NCBI GenBank assembly: GCA_947846985.1
Contig: CANTUZ010000020.1
Span: 7,351,459 to 7,415,458, forward strand
Origin: Fratercula arctica
Taxonomy: Eukaryota; Chordata; Aves; Charadriiformes; Alcidae
DNA: 64,000 nt
Direction: 5' to 3'
The notes beneath the pieces were generated by a model, which saw only the letters and a list, made by a program, of their open reading frames with translations, made no database searches and was not told the DNA's origin. Shown here in pieces: positions 26,901 to 40,273 of this stretch; positions within the stretch are counted from its first letter, which is position 1, and every line of letters starts with the position of its first letter. The position numbers were made by a program, and so were the translations under genes.

Positions 26901-29900
26901 CTGAGCACAGATGATAAAGACGTTTACTGAATACGGTAAAGCAGCTTCAGTAAAAAGCAGACCTTATTTCCAAAGACAGTTTATACCAGCGTTAAACTTA
27001 TACCTGTTCGTGGGCTCCGGAGCTTCACACTCTGGAAACAGAAAACAAGGAAGGTATTTGAAATTCCCACAACCAAATGTCGTTCTCTTGCACACAAGCA
27101 AGCCAGAGAAGATGAGGAAATGATGTTACGCGCAAACACCCTCCCACACACACCTCCATGCTCGTGTAATGGAAGATAGACTTACGCCTTATTGTTTCAC
27201 TTTACAAAGCTATAATTCAACCATGGGATGATCAGGAGATGCCTAAATTTGGTTCAGTCCTGCCTGTTCCACAGGGCACTGTGAACCTGAGTGGACCACT
27301 AACTTGCTGCCTTCATTATCCTTCTATAAAAAGGACAATATTTTTACTACCTTGTATGGGATTCAGGACCCCACAAATTAATGTTTGGAGTAAAGTAGAT
27401 GTTGATAAGGAGGAGCCTGACTGAGACCACAACTTCCTCCCAGTCCTGAGCCCTGAAATAATTTATGGAAAGTACACAGTGCCAAAACTAGGGTCTTTCT
27501 CACGGAGGGAAACATGGTGAGGAAATTGGCATAGTGATAGTGCTGGAGAAGAGATAAAAAACCACGTATGTACCTTACATGGTCTCAGTCTCACGGAGTC
27601 GTTAAACATCTCTGAGTGAGACTCACCACTCCACTCCAAAGAGGTTCCGATATTTGTGTTTCTGGCTGGAAGCTGCAAATCAGAAGCGGCCAGAGGAAAT
27701 TGTCCTAGAAACAGATGAACACAAGAGAGGTGATTTCTCATCGCAGGCAGCCAGAGCAAAGGCACTGCTGGATGCTGCAGTACCACACAAACGTGGGGAG
27801 ACCCCCCAGAGCACCGCTCAGCCCCTGCTTCGGTAAATGCACCTACCAGATTCACCAGCCACAATAAAGGACTCGGGGGTACGCTCGGGCAGGGGCGGAG
27901 GATCATCATCATCTGGCTGTGGCAGGGTGGCTAATTGGGAGACAGGGACAGATTACCTGGTGGCACGACACAGCAGAAGTACAGACCTTGGCAGAGCCTC
28001 TGGGCTCTGCCCAACCACGCACCAGAGATGATGGTTAAACGCCTCTCAACTGAAGTTAAAAATCCACATAGTCCTCAGCACCAATTCACTTGCCACTAGC
28101 TACACACGGGCCCCAAGGGCAGGCGTCCAGCAGCACTGGCCGCAGAGTTCCCATTGCCAGGGGAAAATGACGAGCGCAGCCCCAGCACCCAGCCAGGCTC
28201 CCGGCCACCATCGCTGCTGGGCTGGTGCCGCAGCTCCCAGTGCTGCCTGGGAGGCTCTGACACCTAGATAATGGGCACGCTTCTGTGGCACTCAACACTG
28301 AACGCTGAGCAGGACAAAGCCAATTGAATGCCAAAGTTGCAGACAAAGGGAAATGTCTGACTGGGCCAAGACTGACCAGAGCAAGGAATAATTCTACCTT
28401 CTTCATGTGGCAGGTGATGGCTTTAAGGCTACAGATCTGGGCAAAATGCTAGTATTGAAGTCCTGGTTCTCTCAGTCTCAGTGGGATGTCATGACACGCG
28501 ACACCCTGTAGAAAGGAGTAGTTTTTTGACCTGGAAACAAGCTCCTCAGAGAAAACCATTTCTGGGAGCTTTCTGAATGCTTCTCAGATCACCTTGTGAT
28601 CCCAGAGTTAGTCAGCCCCAATCTCTACCTTCCTCTGAGAGCCCTACCAAGGTGATACAGTAGTCCAGAGCAGCTGCGTAATGCGAAGCCCAAAATCACA
28701 CTGTCCTAAAAATGGTGTTTATTTTTATGGGAAAAATTTAAGGCAGGATGAAACAAATGTGAGGATGAACCCAGTTGCTCCCGTGGGAATGCAGTCCTGA
28801 GGAGCAGCTACAGCCCTGCCTGGACACCAACAGGCGCCTCTCGCCCCCCTCCAGCACGCCGCGATCCCCAGTGACCGAGCCCTGCTCGTCACGGTGCTGC
28901 CCCACTTACTTGGGGAGGACATCCCTTCGTCACGCAGCCGGGGAGCATGGTGGGACACGGCCCTGGGCGGTGGGGAGCCGGCCACAGTGGGCTGCAGCGG
29001 GGCACTCGCAGCGCAGGGAGGGAGACGTGCATCCTGCCCCTCCGCAAAGCACTCGGCCAACACGGGGGACACAGGGTCATCTGGAGAGAGGGAAGAGAAG
29101 TAGGGGTCTTCTGCTGAGCAGCAGTAAGTGTAAGGACATTGCCTGTGTTTCCTGTGGCTTGGGGGGCCACCCACGTCTCGGCTCAAGTGGTTCGGCTCAA
29201 CAGGGGAAAATCCATCTTGCTGCTTCACCTGACAGCTTGAGCAGCCAGCTTTTGGCAACTGTGAACTCAAAATGGGCTTTGCATCCCCTGCATCCCATTC
29301 CCAGCCTTCTCCCCGCTGTGCCAGCACAAAAGGGGTCGATGTGGTCCGTGTCAGAGGTGCTCTGCCACGGGGCCCTCTCCTGCCAGCTCCCTTCGGTTCC
29401 AGGTTGAGAAGCAGCTGCTCAGGAGAGATGCTGTTGAGCTCCAAACTGCGGTGTTTCTGAAGAGCGTCCCCAGCATCCCACTTCTCAGCGGCAGCCACCT
29501 TCCTGCAGTTGATGAAGTTCAAAGTGCCGAAGGAGACGGCCTGTCTGATAGGCCGGACTCCACGTCCAGAGCTGTCGCATGCTCCCGTGGCAGACCATGA
29601 CGTCGGGGAGGCTTTGCTTTGTACCGCCAGAGGAAGACCTTGATGCACATCCTGTTCCTCTTGCTCTGAGCTGCAATAAAGCACCACGATGTGAAGTCAA
29701 AGACATCTAGCACTCAGAAATCTGTGTTAACCTACTAACAGGGCCCCACAACATTGCTCCTAAGAACAGGTCCAGGAACATAGAGCCTGGTTCAGCCTCC
29801 AGCAAGGAGCACGGGGAAGGACTGTGCACCCTGGTGCACCATTCAAACGCCATCAAATGGAGGCCTTTACATAGGCAAACTACACCGTCAGTGCAGGCTG

Positions 29901-32900
29901 TACCAAAAAGCAAAATTATTTACAGAAAGCAGACACTGCAAACCACAACATGCCCACAGAATGATCCCACCCTCCTCTGAAGCTGCTGCTGTCGGGAGCC
30001 CTGACTCCTCCGGCTGCTGTTCCTGCAGCAAGAGGCACCAGAGAAGCACGTGCAGCTGTAAGATGGGACTAGTCGGGGGTCCCGGGCAGGGGACACAGCT
30101 CCAGACAGAGTGGGACCAGCACTGGGGGGTGCCAGGGGCGGGAGGCTTTTTTTGTACTGCCCTGGGAGGCATTTTCAGTGTGTATGGGAAACACCGTGTA
30201 AGCACAACATGAAGCAGACCCAAGGGGAGAAGAGGGGGCAGATAATGGCACGCAGGGAAGAGGCTGAGACTCAGCCTCATCAGCGAGAAAAGAATTATGT
30301 TAGGAACAAACGTGAGAGTCAGAGTGGGACTCAAAGGAGGCGGCAGATCCTGCTGACTAATGAAATGCAACCTTCAAACAGAACTGTGTTACACATTAAA
30401 AGATGCATCTTCCTGAAATTGCATGGGCAACTGAAAATACCGACCCAGGGGATACTTGCGCTGTGGCCTTACCAGGTTAGTAAACTCAGAGAATAAATAT
30501 CTTCCACTGGAGTCAGAAGTGGCTTGGCTACAGGATGCCTTGGTTGTACCTAGTAAAAGAAAAGGTTAGAAAACAAGAGTGAGGAGAAAGAATGCAAAGA
30601 ACACAAACATGGTATTTCAGGAGTTGGAATTTGTGCCAACTACTTTTAATTATTAATGCAGTTTGTAAATGACAAACACCAACTTGAAAACACCAAGTTG
30701 GAGCTGAAAACTGAGGACAGAGCCTCCAGAACAGCAATTCCTGTCAGCACCCCTTTGAAGTGAGTACAGCGAGCCGTGCAGCCATCCGGCTGCTCCAAAC
30801 ACCTGCACACCAGCCTGCGCAGACGCCTCTGCTGTCAGGACCCCAGGCGGGCATCGGCCCGGTCCCACGCGTGACACTTCAGCCATGACCATCCCCCATG
30901 CTCTGCAGAGCACTTCCAGAGGGCAGCAAGGTTTAGGCGGGTGAGAAGTTTGGCCAGGAGTTACAAAACCACATCCGGACTTGAACAGTTTTCTGCATTT
31001 TGTGTCAACTTAGTCTTGCGTCTCCTTTGCTTACAGGCTGTCCACAACACATAGAAAGAGGCTCTTTCCAGCTCCTTTCTCCCTCAGCTCTGCCTTGGAA
31101 CATCCTGCAAATCCTATGGCAAAACTGAGGCACGAGTCCCATAGCAGGATTCTGTTCCCAATTCTTTAGACAAGAAAAGACAAAATAAGCTAATTGTAAC
31201 CTTTCAGCCTTTGCCTAAGAATGGCAATGCATTTACTTCAGCCAAATTGCAAACAACTACACAGGAAAGGTGAGGTTCATGGCAGCAGTTGCTGAAGAAC
31301 AGCAAGAGCAAAGAAAAGGTTAACCATGGATGTTTTGGATGTTCCTGTTTATGTGCAACTTCACACCAAGACCACATTGTTTTTCCATGGAGGTGTATCA
31401 GGTTTGAAAGATTTGACATGTTTTTTCACAAGATATTTTAGCCCACTCTCTGCCACAGACAGGCTGTAATGCTCATTTCCTCACTAGAGCACCACCACGT
31501 TGCACTTTTAGCCACCTTTGTACCCAAAGCTTCCCAACCTGCACTGAAAGTCACTCAGTTCCTTGCAAGCACTCTGTGAAGACAAGTTTCACTGGCACAT
31601 CCACATGGAAATGAGCTGCTACTGTAGAAAGTTGATGCTTTTCTAGTCACTCATTACATTAAACAATTGTAAAAGTATATAGAAAATGGTTTTGAGACCA
31701 AAAAAAATTTAGATCTCGCTTGGGGCCAAATCCTGGGAGAAGCATTACTCGTTCAGGGAAATGGCTGGATTCTCATGGGTTAACTTGAAAAGAGGCTCAG
31801 TTTGGGCACCAAGGGTAGCAGAAAACATGGGGATTCATTCCAGGCCTGCAGAGGAGACCCTGCAGCAGGAATCCAGGCTGGAGCTGGCATGCCCGAGGTG
31901 TGAGAGGCAGCGTGTTTGTCCTGGGGACTTTTACCTGTGAAGCAGCAGAATCTTCCTGGGCATCGAGTGCTTTAATCTGCCTTTTGAAGAGCTCAATCAC
32001 TGCATCATAAACCAGCTCATACTGCTCCTGCGGCCCAGACAAATAAAGCAGACATGAGAGCCAGCACCTGCGGGACCGTAAATGGTCACCTGTACCCAAA
32101 TCAGGCATCAGCCCCTGGGAGAAGCTGCCACTTTCCGGTCCATTAGCAGGGTGAATTCTCAGAAGAGGTAGAAGCCACAACTTTCAAAGGGTTCAGACTG
32201 AAGCATTTGGGGGTTTTTTAGGTGCACAAACAACATTGTTCTGCATTGAGCTTCCTCTTCAGTCTATCTCAGCTGAGAAGAGTTCCCACTTCACTTCCTG
32301 GACAGTCCCTGGTTTCACACCATAAGCGTCCGATAAACCAGACTGCAAGCACTAAGCCATTCCAGCTGCCTACGAGGAAATGGTCAGCTACCAAATTCAT
32401 TTCTGCAAAATCGTTCTTCTCTTCAGAAAAGGGACCTCACAGAACATCTACATGCCCCAGTTCCCAGCAGCACAACTACTCTGTGTTTCCTTACTGCAAA
32501 CCCTCCTGGGGAAAAGCTGAGATCCCAGTATGGAGAGTATACCGGTTGGCAAAATCTCCCAAACATACCTTGGTCTGCACTATGGAAGGCCTTTGCGTGC
32601 GCATTTCCTGGATCAGACTAAAAATACTGAAGTTCACTGGAACAATCTTGCAAGAAAGAGAAAAGATGAAAAATTACAGACAGGTCTAATGCCACGCAGC
32701 TTCCAAGGCATGATGCAGTTTAGAGCGATGTCTGAAATTCTGGCCTGCAACTGCAGGAATTTTTAACAAAGGACCTGCTTTAAGTGCTATTTTTTATTAT
32801 GAACGAGCTTGCCTCCTCCCTCCTGTCTTGCACTCCACAGAAAATACCCTTTTTATAAGAGCATTGCTAACAGCTGTGAACAGCACGAAGGACAAGACAC

Positions 32901-35900
32901 TGATTTCCCAGATCAATGGGGTCGGGGTTGCTGCGGCACAGACAGCAGCCACCTCTGCGAGTCCCGGCAACCCGCCACAAGGCCAGGCATTACTTCACAT
33001 ACATTGTTGTTGAAGAGTCAGAGTAAAGCAAGTTGTTAGCTTGGAAATGCTGGATTTCTGATGCTTAGGTGCAGAGAAACAAATACAGACGGTAAAGCCA
33101 TATTGAAGAGCAAAGGCCAGTGCAGAGCTGGGTGCCGCGACCTGAAGGTCCTGCCAGAGGGAGCAGCGGGAGGGAGGATTCTGCCCCATCGGCACAAGCA
33201 TCAGGGGCTGCTCACATCGGGATGGGGAGGGGAACAACTGCAATGGACTGTGCACGCATGATGCAGAGCATAAAGAGAGAGAAGCAGCTTAAGCTGGGAA
33301 CAGGGTTTCAGCGGTTTGGCCATTGCTGTTCCCCAGTCAGGCTGCGGGGAGCTCCCATTCGTGTCACCTGAAATCCACCTGCATGCAGTCAGAGGGGTGC
33401 AGGGGGAGTGAGGGGGAGAGAAGGCGAGGGGGGGACAGAGGTGCAGCGTGCTGCGCGCTGGAAGGCGCCGGCCGGGCTGACACTCACTCCGTCCTTCAGC
33501 AGCTTCTGGGTGTAGTCGATGGCACAGATGACTCCTGTCCTCCCGCAGCCAGCACTGCAATGACAGTCACGGCAGGGACACTAGCAGAGGTCAGAGGGTG
33601 GGAGCGCTGTGTTTTCTGACAAGGATATTTGAAAAAGATCCACAGCCTCCTGTGACCCTCCCGTCCCACAGCGCAGGGAGTGCAGACCCACACGACAGCC
33701 CTGCTGCAGCTTCATCCACCCCAGGAAGGCTTCCCCTGCCCATGGCGCTGCTGCAGCCTGGATGGCACGTCTGGAGCTCCTGCGGGCACTTCTCTGTCCT
33801 CCTGTGGCGACCAGCCCACACGGGGACATGCCCGGTGCTGGTGGTCTCCTCACCACACGTGCTATTGCGGGCCCACTGCTGCCTCTCTCCTCTCCTGCCA
33901 CCAGGCCGTGCCAGCTGTCCCCAGAGGACACCTTTGCCTTAGGACTTCCTGTGAGAGGAGCTGGGCCGCAGGTTTGTGCCAGCTGCCACCTGCCGCAGCC
34001 ACCCGTCCCCGCCGGTGACCGGCTCACCCACCTGCAGTGGACGCAGACGGGGACGCTGTCGTCTGGCTGGTAGCAGCGAATCTCGCCGATGAGCTCCAGG
34101 ATGGGCTCAATGGATGAGGGGACGTCGTGGTCTGGCCAGTTTTTATAGTGGAACTGATGGAGGGTGCGGGTTTCCTGCAAGAGGAGAGGAGCGCTGGCAC
34201 ACCCGGGGCCGGCCTGAGCTGCCAAGGGGACACTGCCGCAGCAGTGTCTGACCCGGCCGCCGGCACGGCCATGGGAAGCTGGTGGCTGCAGACATCTCCA
34301 GTTCCCATCTGCACCGGGAGGCAACGGTTAGAGGTGCAGTTTGCAGATGGTCGTGCTACAAAAGGAGCATTGCCACTTGGTGACGTTTTAGATGTTACCT
34401 GTTGGTCTCGCTTACCCGGGGTCTGATTTGCCACGACTGACAAACAGTTTCAGAAAATGAGGTTTGATTTAATTAATTTTTTACTTTCTTCATTCCTTCA
34501 GCTGCTGTCAAGTCTAAAATAGCAGGCTGAGCACCATAAAATTTTCTGCACAAAGTGTGCATATTTTAATATATTACTTATATAAAAAAACTAGCTGAAT
34601 GCATTTCCTGCCTCGGCCTTTCCTACTTACCTCATTCAGGGTCACCTTTAAAGTCCTAATCACGTACTCGTTTTTCTTCTCTTCAGCTTCCTGCAGAACA
34701 AGAAGTTAGAGTCATATTTTCTGCGGACGACAGGAGTTTCCAGCGCACGTGGTGCTCGCGGCAGCTGCACTCACACAGGCGATGGAGAAAGGACCGCACT
34801 GCAGGGGAGAGCCGCCCACCTCTGCCCAGTACCGCTCGCATTTCTTCTGTTGGGAGAAGCAGGACACCTTTGGTTATTCACCACCCACACCGTCTCCTGT
34901 CTCACTTTGCCAGACAAACTCGTGCCGGGAGGAGGCCAGCTCTCGCTGCCGGCCAGCTCCAGCCTCCCCTGCCCCAGAGCCACCATTGCTGGGTTCCCCC
35001 TTCCAGAGATGCAAGGTTACACTACTGGAAACTGGCTTAAGAATCTGTAGCTGGAGACTCAGGAAACAGCCTGTATCAAACAAACTCGCTGTTGCTAATG
35101 GGATTTCGTGAAAATCTGCATCTCTCCATCCTGCCCTGGCACTGTCACGGCAGGGGCCATCTCTGACATTACTCACCTTTCCCATTTCAAACTCCATACA
35201 AGCCATGACCACAATCTGCAAAAAGAAGGTTCATTAGAAAAGTCTGAACACAGGTTTCTTATCCAGGCAGCAAAATCACTTGCGGGTCCCTATCAGCAAT
35301 GAGGAAGTTGTGGGCTGCCTTCCCCAGAGCCCCAGACTGCCAGGCAAATCAAACCCACGGCCCGGGCACAGCAAACCGGGGACATCACCCACGGCCTGGG
35401 CACGAGGACCTTTCCCGCTCAGAGCCTGAATGCAGAGACAGCCACGAGCAGAATCCTGTCAGCACAAGCATGGAGAAGGCTCGCGGGAATGATGCAGGGC
35501 ACACACAACGTCTGGAGTAAAACCCTGACACTCCCGCTATCTGCTTAGTCAAAAAGGACTTCTGGCTGGCTGTATGGAAAATTTTTCTTTAAAAAAAAAA
35601 AAAAACACCAAAAAAACCCACAAAAAAAAGATATATAAATCTGCACCTTACCAGGACTTCATACTCCCAAATCATCCTCCAAAAGTCAATGACAGTAGTG
35701 GGGAGAGGACCTTGGGTTGCAATGTATGCTCTTGGCCCATAGACGCCCTAAAACAGCACATGGAGACATCTTCGCATAGTTCACTAGCAGAAATAAAGTC
35801 ATCCCTCTTTCTCAGTCTTACTCCTATTCAATGAGACGATTAAGGATTTAGAAGGGCTTTTATATAGTTGAGACCACCAGTTCCTGCGGTGCATTTGGGA

Positions 35901-38900
35901 GCTTGGAGGTGGTGTTGCAGCAGCTGATCCAGCTCTGCAGGGTGCAGCGTGCCACAGCTGTGGCTGTTGGCCAAAGAACGAACCGTGACCCCCTTGTGAA
36001 TGTCTGTTCTTCTGCAGACAGGTTACACGGAGCCCTCAGTCATTATGGTCGAGAACAAGGAAACCTATCTATCTGTCTATCAGAGAAGGGTTGTGGGCGC
36101 AGGAGGGTTCCAAAAGACATGGAGCTCCTGATGGAGAACCAGCCTGCGTTGGCCTACCCTGTTGCTCGCCGCTGCGGTGGCTCTCAGCTGTGCCGCAGTG
36201 CAGGGCTTCCTGCCTCTGCTCTGCTTTCAGGTAAGGCGATTCTGGCCACAGGCAATTTTGCACCACTGTCACCCACCAAAGGCAGTAACACCAACAGGGA
36301 GGTCGGGGCTGTGAGCCACAATCTGTTCCATCACCGGCCCCAACGTGAGCACGTGTCCCCTGCCCTGTAGCTGGTGCCCCTGTGCTGCAAGGGGTGTTTG
36401 CGAAGGGCTCGCTGGTTGCACGCATTTTCTGTACGTTGTTTGTCCTTGAGCACAGCCCAGAAACTACTGCATAGTCCTTTCACTCTCCACAGCCAGAGGA
36501 CCTGCTCCTCCCGCCACAACTCAAGCAGGCAGCACTAACAGCAGATACAAACATCTTTGCATGGCAAAACACCACGCAAGAAGCAATACCTTGATGAAGT
36601 TGGCATTGATGTAATGAGAATCTGCATCTGATGTGATCAGGGACAACTCCACTCTGCTGTGGTCAACTGCAGGCACAAAAGCAGAAGCAGCAGCAGTTAC
36701 TGTTTGTCTTTCATGGTGGCTGAGCTCCTCAGACCGCAGCACAAGGTGCTTTGGAGGAGCACACACATTGAGAGCTCATCCCAGAAGCGATGAGTGGCTG
36801 CGCAAGCTGCCTCCTGCACTACTGACAGCCCTGCACAGAATTGCCATGTCCCACGCGCAGGCAGGGACCAGCAAGCTCCCGTTCGGGGTGGTGGTGAGGG
36901 CTTGGGTGAGAGCTGCAGATGCTGCCGCTGCCCTGATGCAACACCGATCTCCTCTCACCATGGAGCAAGCCAAGCCTAGAATCACCCTGCACTCCGCCTT
37001 ACAGGCTCAAATGAGGTCTGTGGGTTTAGATTATTATTTTTTCAAGCTAGAATAGATGAAAGGGACAGTCTGCTCTGTTCCTAGGACAGACTCCTCTTTG
37101 CAGACTACTGCACCAAGGCAGGACAAGCCACAACATTTTTTAACTGTAGTCTGCTTTGTACATCATGGAGACACCTTTGTCCGAAGCCATTCTCTACCAG
37201 GCCTTGCATGTGGTTGCACTACCCAGAGCTTGCAAGGACAACCACTAGACAATGTGCTTCCTACTGAATAGAAGTACTGTCTGTAGAAAATATGTGCCAA
37301 AGCCTTAAATCCAACCAGCAGAATTCAAGGCCAACTGACAGCAGCGGCATGCTCACAGCCAAGCAGCTGTGCAGGCAGATCCTGGAGGAAGAGAACATAC
37401 TCGAGCTGGCACAAAAAAAGGCTGAACAGGAACATTTCCAACCTACAGGGTAAGATGTCCTTGTATCTGTTCTTCTTGATGTTCTCTGGTTGCTCAGATG
37501 CTGCTGTAGGGTAGATTTTATCCGATCTGTACTTTGTTGACTGCCTTTTCAGCTTCTGTGATAAAAGAATGGAACAAATTACAGCAGATGCACTACATAC
37601 AACACACTACTAGAGAGTACGTGTGAAGGTCTCTAGGGGTCAGGTTCGCTACCGCAAAGCAAGGTCTGCACCATTAATTCTTTCCTGAGTGGCTTTTCTC
37701 CAGGTACTCAGAGCAAAAATAGAGACAGAAGCCACCTGAGAGCCCCAGCACAGGCTTCTGAGGAATGGAAAGTGTGTGCTGAGGCAGTGCCCACACGCGG
37801 CTTCTGAAGTGAAACGATGCATTTGTTCAGCAGATGAAGCATCACCCTCACGAGTAAGTGAGACACAGGGGAACCATTCTCAGTACAAACGGCACCCAGA
37901 TAAGAGGAGTAACAATGTTAAACCACCTTTGACAAATTATATCAGAAAAGACAGATAAATCCATTGATTTTTCTCACTTTGGTAAAGATGCTCCCATCTG
38001 TAGCTGCAAACAGCAAGGCTTAAGCAACTAAAGGAGCACAAGCGATCGGAGCTAAGTAGCTGCATGCACTGATGAAAGAGAAGGGAGAAGGAGTCCTAGG
38101 ATTGACCCTGAGGGTTTGGAGCTCTGATCTCTTTCATTTCCAGGATAAAGCTGCAGCACTCCTGGAGAGTTCAAGCACCTTTTTCCTGCCAAAGCATAGA
38201 ATTTTATTTCACTGACATCAGCTTTTAAATAACACACAATGTTCATTACCATCAACTTTGAAAGCCTCATTCTCGCTGTATTTTTTCTTTCATAATTTTT
38301 TGTCCACCTAACCACCAAGGGGTGCTTTTGCTTTAAAACAAAAGGCCATTTCTCTCATCAGTGTCTCTATGATCTGACACTCCAAAGGGCAAGTCTGCCA
38401 TTCACGGCCCTGGAGCCATCCCTTCTCCTGGGCATCACTGCTGGGTCCAGGGAATTGGGCTGACCCAGGAGAGCACTCAGGATCGCGGGCCTTTATGAAA
38501 GAAAGGTGTGCAGGGGTAAAAGCAAAGGGAAGGGACCACGGGCATGCTTGAGCTGGAAGGCGAGAGGGTTTCTCCTTGTGTGTACCCCACGGTGACCTAC
38601 CTGAGTCCCTGGAAGCGGTAACGGTGGCTCAACCGCTCTCGGCATGGGGAGAAACAGTTTGGAAGCGCAAGCTATCCCAATTGCCTGTTGAGGCTTCTGC
38701 ACTTGCCAAAGTGGCCGACAGCTTGGGCCATCCTGGGAGGATCTCTTCCCGGTACAAGAGGAAACATGGCCCTGACCACTTCTACCTGCCATTTTGGTCA
38801 GAAAATTAACTGTACGTTTGGCTGCGAGAACTGGCACACGCACTGAGGCGCCGCAGCCCTCGCATGGCCCAGCACAACTCCAGCACAGCAGCGAGAGGAG

Positions 38901-40273
38901 GAAATTCAGCAGCGTGTGACAGCACTTTGTTCCATGGAACAACAGACTGTCGCTGTGGGCTGAGATTAATCACTTCCCTCCAGCCCAGACACCTGGAAAC
39001 CAAGCACTAAGCTTTTCCCAAGTGTTTGAAGTGCCAGTCTCCACTGGTGTGGCAAAGCAAGGCTGGATCTTGCGGGGACTCCTTTGTAAGCCCTGCACCT
39101 TCCCCAGAGCCCACTGCCTGATGCAACCCCTGTCCGGAGGGGTAGCTCAGGGCCACTGGCGATTCTGGTGTTTGAGACACCTCAGATCTTACAGATGTAC
39201 CAGTTCTACCCTTCCGCATGTCTGCTAACACTGGGCGATGCCTTTGCTTCTCAGAGCAGCCCAGACAGCCTGCCAGAGCAACCTTCCTCTAGCTGATAGA
39301 CCAGCAGCCATCCCCAGCCGCCAGCTTTAACTGTGAGACCCTGGGCTGCCGTCTGAGACTCACCCCTGCCACCCAAACGTGTAGAAAGATGTCAGCGAGC
39401 TCACAGATCAGGGCGCTGCACAGACCTCAACAGCTAGACACTGCAGAACGCAGGGGAAGGTGGGAGCCATCAGCATTTTTTGCAAGTTTTGCCTTTGGGG
39501 AACAAGAAAATGATTTCCAGGAGGGGCCAGCAGCACTGCTGGGCGTAAGGCACAGGCACTCATTGCGAATAGACGCACAAGCCCTTCCACGCAGCAGCAC
39601 TGGAGGCTGGAGCAACGGCCCCTCCAGCTGCTTGGACGGCTGTCTCCTCAGCCCTGGCCAAGGAGCCCAGAGTCGATGGGGGGAACAGTCTCCGGTCCAC
39701 AGAGCATGTGTCCGAACACCCGCTCCCCGGGGGGTACAGGGACGGGGGGGAGGGGTCTGTTGAAACGGAAAAAGGAAAAACTATGTCAAATAGCCACCAG
39801 AGATCCCTGGCAGGGACAGGTGTATCACTGATACGACAGATTGCAATGGGGAGAAGGGGCAGTGGCTCCATATTCCTCATGTACCCCCGGTTCTGCCACC
39901 AGGCGAAGAGAAACTGTGTCTTGACAAGTGCATTCACAAAGCAGAAAACAGGAAGCTCTCGGGTAATTATTTAAAAAGTAGACAGTTTTACTTTGAAAGC
40001 AAACTACTAAAGTACTCTTCTGCCTTTACCTTTCCTTTACCCCGGTTAACTCCTGTGTCTATTTATGCTGTAAAATTAATAGAAAATCTTATTGTCACAT
40101 GCAGCTCACACCCCTGTTTGAGAAGCGACTGAGCGGTTCCCTTTAAAATCAGCTGAAACACAGAGCCGTGCCTTAAGTGAACTTACCGAAAACTCGTCTG
40201 CAAACTCTTCTCGGTTGAGCTTCTTGCCTTGGGCCCTTCCCAGGTTTTGCAGCAGAATCTGCCTCTGGTCCAT
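23925..40273 (-). CDS. PTPN22: PTPN22, lymphoid tyrosine phosphatase (LYP/PEP), complete
   Basis: Cytosolic PEST-family protein tyrosine phosphatase that in mammals dampens T- and B-cell receptor signalling by dephosphorylating SRC-family kinases and ZAP70, partnered with CSK. Exons: 40187-40273, 37447-37555, 36590-36666, 35652-35747, 35177-35215, 34775-34846, 34631-34690, 34032-34174, 33488-33554, 32569-32646, 31935-32027, 30473-30549, 28910-29670, 27847-27912, 27574-27665, 27004-27031, 26513-26593, 26115-26218, 25448-25478, 24649-24726, 23925-23989. Total 2304 nt, 767 aa (human 807), all phases consistent. Seen: KNRYKDIL pTyr loop, NWPDH with D195, [11 protein letters not shown] with nucleophile C227, and S35 kept. 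The interdomain (exon 13) is strongly divergent. The P1 motif [14 protein letters not shown] has R597 where human has R620. A second motif, [12 protein letters not shown], is at 658-669, and the C-terminus is [18 protein letters not shown]. Exons 14, 15 and 18 each have two nearby acceptor AGs; only one keeps frame. Confidence 0.96.
26821..26872. repeat. Short direct repeat with palindromic centre
   Basis: ATTTAGTTGCAGAACT occurs at 26821-26836 and again at 26857-26872. Between them AGTTCT and AGAACT form an inverted repeat separated by four bases. It lies in a PTPN22 intron, between exons 17 and 16. Confidence 0.6.

Noticed and set aside
34820..34846. Shorter PTPN22 exon 6 ending at a GTGGGC donor after RYWAE
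   Set aside because: The longer exon to 34775 keeps frame and encodes [10 protein letters not shown], matching human LEFGPFSVSC.
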